DNA from: Klebsormidium nitens | Taxonomy: Eukaryota; Streptophyta; Klebsormidiophyceae; Klebsormidiales; Klebsormidiaceae | NCBI GenBank assembly: GCA_000708835.1 | Contig: DF236998.1 | Coordinates: 45,880 to 109,879, forward strand | Reading direction: 5' to 3' | DNA length: 64,000 bases | Shown: one piece after another, positions 57,001 through 64,000 of the stretch | Layout of the letters: each line of letters begins with the position of its first letter | How positions within the stretch are numbered: position 1 is the stretch's first letter | Notes under the pieces: generated by a model | Database searches by the model: none | Seen by the model: the letters and a program-made list of their open reading frames with translations, nothing else | What the model was told of the DNA's origin: nothing | Position numbers and translations under genes: made by a program

Positions 57001-60000
57001 ACAAACATGCCAAGGTATGATCGCAACAGACGGGCAAGAAACGAAGAAAGGTCGGAAGGCCAGAGTAATGATGAGTGCAATGCCTGCAAGACTAAACCTT
57101 AGAAGTCTGTAAGCAACGCCACAGAAAAGCAGATTGGAACGACAACATGAAGCTTCAAGCGTAAATTGCATAAAACCTCTATGACTTCAAACCAGTAGTA
57201 AAAGGGACGTGCATCTTTAGCCCTCTGAGCACGAGCACTTTCTGTCAATTACAAAGAAGTAAAAATTCAACCTCAGACGCATACGCCCATTCTGCAAAGC
57301 AAATCCAAACGCTTACGTCCATCCTGCGAAGCGAATCCAAGCCCGAACCGCTCACCTGTAGAAGTTCTTGAGCGGGATGTCTGAGAGCCCACTGACCGGA
57401 TTCAGGATTATCCTGATGCTCGGGTTTAGCCACTCGTGCAGCAGCACCAACAATGACGTCAGCTTCTGCGCCGACGGGCTCAGCGGGTCGACCACCGCCT
57501 CGATGCTGATCGACGACGAGGGATCCCCCTCCAATACGATCGCGCTGTGCCGCGTCTTCAGCAGCCCGAAGTTGGCGGTCCCGCCCGCAGCGCGCTTCCG
57601 CGCCGCCAACGCTGACGTCACCCCGAGGATGACGTCACTCAGGAAGTCGCTGGTGAGGTCGTCGGGCTCGACGTCAGAAAATTCGGCGTCCTCGATGATG
57701 AGCAGAACCTTCTCGGCGCGCGCGCGCAGTTCTAGGCTCTCGAGGAGCGAGAAGTCGTCGGCGTGCAGCGCAGGGGCCGAGTCGGGGAGCGCCGTGACGC
57801 GCCCGTTCGTGACCACTGCGCTGGTGCCACGTGGCAGCCCCAGGACGTCCTCGCAGAATCGACGATGATCCTCTAGCATTTGTGAAAGTGATGCGGGTTC
57901 GGTAAGTGACGACCGGAGGTCGGCTTCACGCAGGCCGGCCTCTGCTGCGAGGCGCAGGACAAAGTCGGTGGTCTCTGTGGAGACGGGGCCGGTAGCAGAG
58001 CGGAGCGACTCTACAAGGGCGCCGCTGGAAAGGAGGCGCTGGAGGAAGGGGACGATCTTCTGACGCCGGCTGGGGACCTGCACAGCGAGCAAGCAAAATA
58101 GCGAACCAGCCACTTCTTTGTGGTTTTTGAGTACTTTTTCGAGCAATAGACATTTGCTCGAAAACGCCATGTATGATTAGACTGAAGCTGCCAATATATG
58201 CAGATGAGGAGACATAGCGGTCCTGCTACAGGTGTCCCTCTCGGAACCTGCGCGGAGCTTGAAGACTTTCCGTATCCAGCTGTATCGTACTGAAGAATGG
58301 AAAAATGTTTCTCTCAACTCTGAAAGTTCCGTGGATCGAACTTCCCCATCAACAGAGATCCCGGATGGTTCACTTGTTGCAGAAAGACGGGTCAACATTG
58401 CGAATAGGATCAAATTCCTACCTGAAGCGCCGCAAGTACGACCCTCTCCAGCGCCCCTGGCTCGCCCTCCCCGTTCAACAGCACCGCCAGCCGCGCTTGC
58501 GCCGAGTCAGCGCCTGCCACGTGTCCCACAGCCTGCTTCAAAACCCCCAAGCCCCTCTTCCCGCCCAGGTTAGCGACAACCCAGTGCGTAACCGGCTTAA
58601 CGTCATCAGCAGTCCCGGGGTGGTGCAGGTACGAAATGAACCGGGTTTGGTCGGCTACCGAGCCCGCCAGAGAGACGTAACGCTCGGAGGCGTCCGAGGG
58701 CTGGGCGTTACGCTTGAGAATGAGCGGGGAGTAGCGGGGCTGGCTCCCGGAGTGGAGCACGTATTCGAGGATGTTCATGCGCTCTTTCAGGCGGCCGTAG
58801 TAGTACTCTTGCTGGATGTATTGAGTCTCCTCCTGCAGTTAAGTTGAGCAATTAGAATCAGGGTAAGGTTTATAAGGAAACTAGGGCTGTAGATGGTTCC
58901 CTTACTGGATCTGAACGAGGAAACTCAGATGGTCCAAGCTGCAAGCTAAGAGGCTCACGCCATCAGAGGGGTCAGCTTGTTGGTGGTGCATTTGAGAGCG
59001 AGTATCGTGGTCCGACCTACCGAATCTGCTGCAATCATTTGGCGAGGAGACTATCTCCCTACAAGTATGGCGCTGATCTTGACTTAAGGCGACCCGCAAG
59101 AGCCATTTCCTCACATCTGGTCTTCAAGATATTACAAGGCTTTCATCGTATCATATGTCCGGTGCAAGGTCTTCAATGATCTAGCGATAGAACCAAAGAT
59201 CAGAACCTTACAAGCCAACAAATTTGGAACACCGAGCGAAGACTCTGAAATAGGACACAAACGTACCTGGATTGCCTGCACCAGTGTCGCCTGGACGTCT
59301 CCCGCAGGATGCACCTTCCCGTTCATCAGCATCACCGGCGCCGCGGCCGCCAGCCCCTTTTTGTGGGCGAACTCCGTACCCGCTAGGCTTCCCTCCCTGT
59401 ACGTTTCCCCATGGATGCCCGCTAGAAAGTCTCCCAGATTCTTCCTCTTGACGCTGCCCCTGGTCTGCCGCACCAACGCGGCATAAGCCGCCTCGACGTG
59501 GGCGAGGGTGAGCGGGGAGTCGTTGCTGACGTCATCGGTGAAGTCATCGAACTCGTCAGCGTCGCCGCCCCATGCGCGGGCCAACTCGGCCAAGAACCTG
59601 CAGCAAGGAGTGTAAGGATAAGAGTAGTGTCTCCACAATGTTTGTGTCTGGGTGAAGCTGAGCCTGCTTTTGGTAACACTTGAAGCTCCTCCTTACTTCA
59701 GTTGCAATGGTCGTTTTCTTGTTAAGAATTATGATCCAGGAGAGCGGCAGACGTTCTTGGTGGTGAGAAGACACACTAAAAGTATTGGCAAAGGCTAGTG
59801 CCCCACACAGCTGGCCACCTCCATTGCCCGTCCCCCTTTGATTGCGTCAAAAGCAAATAATCGCCGTATGAATCACGTTCCATCGATGAAACCTCCTGAA
59901 AAAGATCATCTCAGCTCACGTGCACTGCTTGGACCACTTCGAGCTCCTGTTCCAGACTCAAACCACTCTGCATCAACATGTTGGACATCTAAAAAACTGT

Positions 60001-63000
60001 TCGACCCAGCATTGACGTCACTGCCCAGTTGGTAGCCCCCCTCACCTGAAGCCATGCTCCCTTCCCAGCTCCTCTTCCAGATACAGAAACACTTGCGTCA
60101 CCAACTCCGACAGATCCTCGGCCAGTTTCGCGGGGGCCGCAACTGCTTGCCCTTCCTCCTCCCTTTCAATCCCCGCCAGATGCGTCGGCGACACGAGCAT
60201 GACGCCGAAGCGCACGGGGATGCTGCGCTGGTAGAACAGCATGACGGTCGGGAAGATCTGCGCCGAATGCGAAGGCGCCACGTGTCAGGAGGGCGGACAC
60301 TTTCTGGCAGCCTTTCTTGCTAAGACGTCCTCAGCGTGGTGGAGAGCGCATGACACCCTGACTGAGAAGAATGTGGGGCCGGGCAGAGGCCGAGCAGAAT
60401 TGCGGAACAAAACAACTCCACTGATTCTATGAAAGACGCGTGCGCTCATGATTGAGCGGAGCCTTTCGGCGCTCAACGACGGCCCTGCACTTCGCCAAGC
60501 CAACAGAAAACTCAACATGCTTCGGATTAATAGCCGCAATCAGACCGCTTGCTCATTACCAACCTCCGGCTGAAAAGCTGACCCGTTGAGTCTCACCGCT
60601 AATCTCATCAGAGCTTTTCAACCACTGGACCCACGACAGAACCGCGTGGCACGCTTTGATGGGCGACCCACCTTGAGCGCGGCCGTCGATGCGGGGTCAA
60701 GCACAAACACGGCGCTGAACAGGTTGCGGCGGATCTGGCGCAGCTGCCCCGGATACGTTGGCATCAGTAGCTCTTGCAAGCTCGACCGCCACATCCGGTA
60801 CTGCGAGTCGCTCTCAATGTCGTTCAGCCAGTGCACGCCGTCCCCCTGGAAGTCCACCCGAACTCCGCCGACGTCATCCGGCGGCTCCGGCAGCGCCAGC
60901 AGCTCCCCACTGACGTCAGCGGGGAGGCCGAGGCGCGCGAGGGCCGCGCCGAGGGTGACGTCAGCGGAGACGCGGTCGATGAGGGAGAAGAGGTCGAGGG
61001 AGTCGACGTCGGGGACGAGCGCGCGGTTGATGGCGAGGAGCGTGCGCCCCGGGGCGACCATCTTCTGGTTGGCCTCGATCTCGGCGCGGACGCTCGCGTT
61101 GAGCGGGGTGCGCGAGAGGGAGGACGCGACGTTGGGGAAGTTCTGGTTGATGTCCTGCAGACAAAAAGGTCGTGATTGAAAATAAGTAACTTTAGAAGAG
61201 GATGAGTGGCAGTTTTGCAAAGGGAAAGTAGGCGACAATGTGGTAAAGAAGCCATTCGCCATCTTCTTAAGAAGATGGATATTGAGAGGCTTAGCGTGAG
61301 CAACGTCCCTTTGTGGGGTCTTTCCCCTTTACGGTTTGGGTTCTCCCTACTTGCCCCTCACATTCGACAGCGTTTCAACCGAATCGCGCGAAGACACCTA
61401 CAGAGAAACTAGACGCTTCAGCTCTTGTTTTCTGTCCTTGTCAAAGCACAATGAAACTCCTCGATCCATCAATGAAACTCGAAGCTGCGTCCTCGCCGAT
61501 CCTCTGAACCCGGCCAATCGGGCTTGTTGAAGCATTTCAGAGGACAAGTCGTTCAAAACCTCCTCGTATCTTATCGCTTGCACAAACTGCTGCGCCCTGG
61601 AATCCCAAACTCTAGGCCCTTACACTACATCCTCCCAAATCAATATGACCTACGGAACGACACAACATCAGCGACTCAAGCACTCGCCTGCATCAAACGC
61701 AGCGGCTCCCGCGCCTGCACGATTCGTTGCACGGCCTGCAGCCCAATCTCCTTGAGCTCCCAGACGCTGATCTTATCGGAGTCGTCCGCGGCGCCTGACG
61801 ACAGCAGCACGTCACGGAACGTCAGCAGCTCCGCCTCCTTGTCGGGCCGCCGCTCGACCAGCTTCGAGAAGATGAACCCGTTCACTTCCTGTATCGAGTA
61901 AGAGGCTTCTTTCTTGATTCTTTAGAAGTCCCATACCGTCAGCATTGCGTTTTCAAGAGATGTTTTGAGCGGCCTCCACGAGCTTCGACAAGATGACCCA
62001 ATCGCTTCCTGCAGCAAAAAATACAGCTCTTCGTTTTCAAATCACTCGTTCATGTAAAGTCTGGCGACTGTTGAGACGTCTTACTCGTCAAACCCGGGGT
62101 GAAAAATGTCGACATTGGGCATCCTTCATGGGCAGGTCTCCAGTGGTTTTTGGAAGATAAATTTCACTTGCTCTCTCTTAGACTCGTCCTTTGTCTGCAA
62201 GAATGGGACTTTTCAAAGTCGCCTTCTGTCTGACCCCATCATTGAGCCCCTCCGATACGAGCTTTGAAGAGCGAAAAGCTGCTGGTTTGTGCGCCAGCTA
62301 TCACGCCAGATTGTCGAGCCTACAACAGCACTACCTTCGCAGGGACTCTTGAGGGGTGAATTCTAGAGCACTTTGACTTCGGAGGAGCATTCGGTGCCCT
62401 TCGACCACTTCGTATACCTGCCATCCCTAGTCGTGGTTCTTATCTGAAACACCTTATCGTAAACCCTGCAAACCTTGAAAAGCTTCCCTATAAACCGCTC
62501 CCACTAATTGGATGTTTCGTCAAGGGCACACCTGCACTGATATTGCAGAGGGCGTCGCTTCTCACCTGTGTCAGGTCCTCAGCCGCTGGCCCGTCAGATG
62601 TGACGCTGCCGTCCTTCTTGACCTCAGAGTCATCGGCGGCCTTGTATTCCATGTTTTTGAGCGCGAGCTCAGCGCCGAAGCCAGCAAGATCGACGGGCTT
62701 TTGGGTGCCGATCCGGGCACAGGGACTGGCTGCGGATTCACACCCAGAGGGTAGGACAGGCCTGGAAGGAACGCATCATCTTAAGATTTCACGTCGTTTT
62801 GAAGATGCGAGAGCACAGTGTTGGTCCTTCGAACCAAATGGAAGGCCCCGCTTGTTCGTAGGAGCAGGCTTCAAATATTAGCGTAGAGCACAGAACACGG
62901 TACCCATACTGAATGAAAGAGGAGTCTTATTGCGACTGATTGTAGTAAATAGAAAAGGTTGAGGTTGGAGACTTGACGCCACACAAAATGAGACAAGCTG

Positions 63001-64000
63001 TTGGCAAGAGACTCGTTACTCAGTCTACTGTATCTTGTGATGGTGATTCTGTAACTTAGTCTGCAAAGCCGAGGTGATTGAGGTGAGTTCCAGAGCTTCA
63101 AATGATGAGAATCTTCAAAAAGTCTGCCACACTTACAAACGACCTCTCCGCTTCGATCAGGCAAGACCCGAATGTTATCATTTATCGGGGTCAGAACGGT
63201 TCTTAACGATGTCCATAATGTAGATGTTTATGGCCCTGAGGACTAGGTTTGGCAAGATTGGGTTGTGGATTGAAACCAGCCCCACAAGCTGCACTCCAGG
63301 AGTTGGAATACTTACGCACCTATTGAGGACATCAGTAATTCCTTCCCCTTTGATGGGTGAAAACTACTACGACACTCAACAACTCCGTTCCGACACCTCG
63401 TCAGGATCAAATGCAGGTCTGAGACTGCATATCACATCAGCATCTTGACATATTTGTTGAAATCGAACTCTGTTCCCCTGACATATTCAGCAAAGCGTAC
63501 CTGTAGATGTACGCGACGCCCTTGCCGCTCTGCACCGCTTCCGAGAGCACCCGGTGCATCTCCGCAAAGCAGGGGGTTCCCAGCGCCCCGTACAGCACAA
63601 ACAACCTTGCCCCCCGCTTGGACGCCGGATGCACATGATCAAAAGCATATCGCGGAACTTCTTCCGCAGTTGCTCCGCTCTCCTCCGCAAGTTCTTCCTC
63701 TAGCTCTCGTGCGGTTCGCAGGACACTCTTCCCAGGGGCCTCCACCCAGCAGCACATGGCCCCCCCCGGAGAGGCAGGATTCCTGGTCACTTTCCACCGC
63801 TCATCGTCCTTGCTTTTCGCAGTGGTGGCAAGCGACGCCAACCCAAGCCTTTCGAGCGACTCTGATGCGAGCTGCCGGTAGACCACTAGTTTTGGAGAGG
63901 CTAAGCGGAGGGAGAGGGAGAGGTGGAAGAGAGAGGCCTGAGGTTGGGTGAAGTTCTGGGTAGCCTGGCTTAGGATCTGTTCCGCACACCAGGAGTCATT
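51094..64000 (-). CDS. UGGT: UDP-glucose:glycoprotein glucosyltransferase, 5' end off the window
   Basis: Sixteen exons in gene order: 64000-63501, 62761-62566, 61888-61688, 61154-60672, 60257-60046, 59597-59267, 58832-58422, 58077-57356, 56869-56187, 55488-55303, 54712-54554, 53485-53345, 52926-52883, 52573-52459, 52062-51910, 51324-51094. About 1588 residues are visible. UGGT re-glucosylates misfolded N-glycoproteins in the ER so calnexin/calreticulin can rebind them. The thioredoxin-like sensor repeats come first ([46 protein letters not shown]). The GT24 catalytic domain follows: [71 protein letters not shown] (DADQ metal site), [22 protein letters not shown]. The protein ends TETAAEL, where other UGGTs carry HDEL-like ER-retrieval signals. 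Intron 3 is GC-AG (CAG|GCGAGT, 61687). One extra base in a nine-G run breaks exon 9. Confidence 0.97.
53490..54075 (-). repeat. Tandem array of four decayed copies of the UGGT catalytic DADQ exon start
   Basis: The true exon begins at 53485. Copies of its acceptor and first 40-50 bases begin at about 53636, 53790, 53944 and 54062 (spacings about 151, 154, 154 and 118). They read, after their acceptors: a one-base deletion then [40 protein letters not shown]; and a strongly decayed VDG-CWRS. Copies 1, 2 and 4 keep CCGCAG at the acceptor position, while copy 3 reads CGCGAG. The intron stretches between them are also copies of each other (GAGCGTCCG, CCAGCCTT). Confidence 0.92.
55560..56050 (-). 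repeat. Tandem array of decayed copies of the UGGT exon 10 start
   Basis: The true exon begins at 55488 (CAG|GGAGAGGAGCTCGCATCG). Copies begin near 55617 (one base shorter, then [17 protein letters not shown] by the shifted frame), 55747 ([19 protein letters not shown], in frame with the acceptor), about 55935 (AG lost) and about 56050 ([18 protein letters not shown]). Spacing is about 130 bp for the first two. Confidence 0.88.
56425..56455 (-). other. Homopolymer frame break in UGGT exon 9
   Basis: The frame before a run of nine G (gene strand) ends ...RSTELYAL; the conserved continuation [16 protein letters not shown] lies one base out of frame. Eight G instead of nine restores a single frame across the exon. 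The remaining exon has the right phase, so an assembly or sequencing indel is the simplest reading. Confidence 0.85.
57278..57341. repeat. 32-bp tandem duplication beside a UGGT donor
   Basis: Two units (CGCATACGCCCATTCTGC and CGCTTACGTCCATCCTGC, each ending AATCCAA) lie just inside the intron after exon 8, whose donor is at 57355-57354. It is intronic and non-coding. Confidence 0.8.
61970..62025 (-). repeat. Single decayed copy of the UGGT exon 3 start
   Basis: CTGCAG|GAAGCGATTGGGTCATCTTG then TCGAAGCTCGTGGAG copies the true exon start (ATACAG|GAAGTGAACGGGTTCATCTT then TCGAAGCTGGTCGAG) at 61888, about 120 bp upstream in gene orientation. The acceptor is intact, but the copied frame has shifted. 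Confidence 0.82.

Noticed and set aside
60586-61179. 197-codon plus-strand frame
   Set aside because: Antisense shadow of UGGT exon 4, whose protein matches the family along its length.
1-64000. tRNA or rRNA genes
   Set aside because: I saw no cloverleaf with TTCRANN box or conserved rRNA segment; this is by eye and a covariance search would settle it.

Overview
The window is nuclear DNA of a eukaryote in the green lineage. All recognisable genes are split by GT-AG introns (plus two GC-AG introns) with GC-rich exons. The set (plant-type ATG13, plant-type cationic amino acid transporter, flotillin, UGGT, a chloroplast CURT1/CAAD-type protein) points to a streptophyte. Gene density, intron size and the GC-rich exons suggest a charophyte alga such as a klebsormidiophyte, or a bryophyte. 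The species is inference; nothing in the sequence names it.

Layout, left to right: (1) 565-5791 (+), a plastid CURT1/CAAD-like membrane protein with a coiled-coil tail. (2) 6861-7136 (-), a probable LINE zf-RVT remnant, then 7384-8497 (-), an F-box gene with a frame break. (3) 9636-10693 (-), an unidentified coiled-coil protein. (4) 13164-18188 (-), ATG13, head to head with 19820-25239 (+), a short SPIDR-like DNA-repair scaffold. (5) 27309-32831 (+), flotillin, complete in 12 exons. (6) 34157-43090 (+), a cationic amino acid transporter, complete in 14 exons. (7) 44394-46640 (-), the C-terminal part of an RRP7 ribosome-biogenesis factor. (8) 47933-48703 (+), APRT, complete in two exons. (9) 51094-64000 (-), UGGT, 16 exons, with the 5' part beyond the right edge.

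I rebuilt the exon chains by matching splice sites and codon phase. For CURT-like, ATG13, SPIDR-like, flotillin, CAT, APRT and UGGT every junction keeps frame, except one homopolymer break in UGGT. The genes serve unrelated housekeeping roles (thylakoid shape, autophagy, DNA repair, membrane microdomains, amino acid transport, ribosome assembly, purine salvage, ER glycoprotein quality control). They are not an operon or cluster.

The most striking pattern is structural. In five of these genes an exon edge, together with its splice site and adjacent intron, has been copied tandemly into the intron next to it. This is seen at donor edges (CURT-like exon 4; CAT exons 2, 9, 11), acceptor edges (CURT-like exon 5; flotillin exon 8; three UGGT exons), or both (ATG13 exon 5). 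Copies carry frameshifts, stops or damaged splice sites, but several keep a usable acceptor or donor. In UGGT the array copies the catalytic DADQ exon four times.
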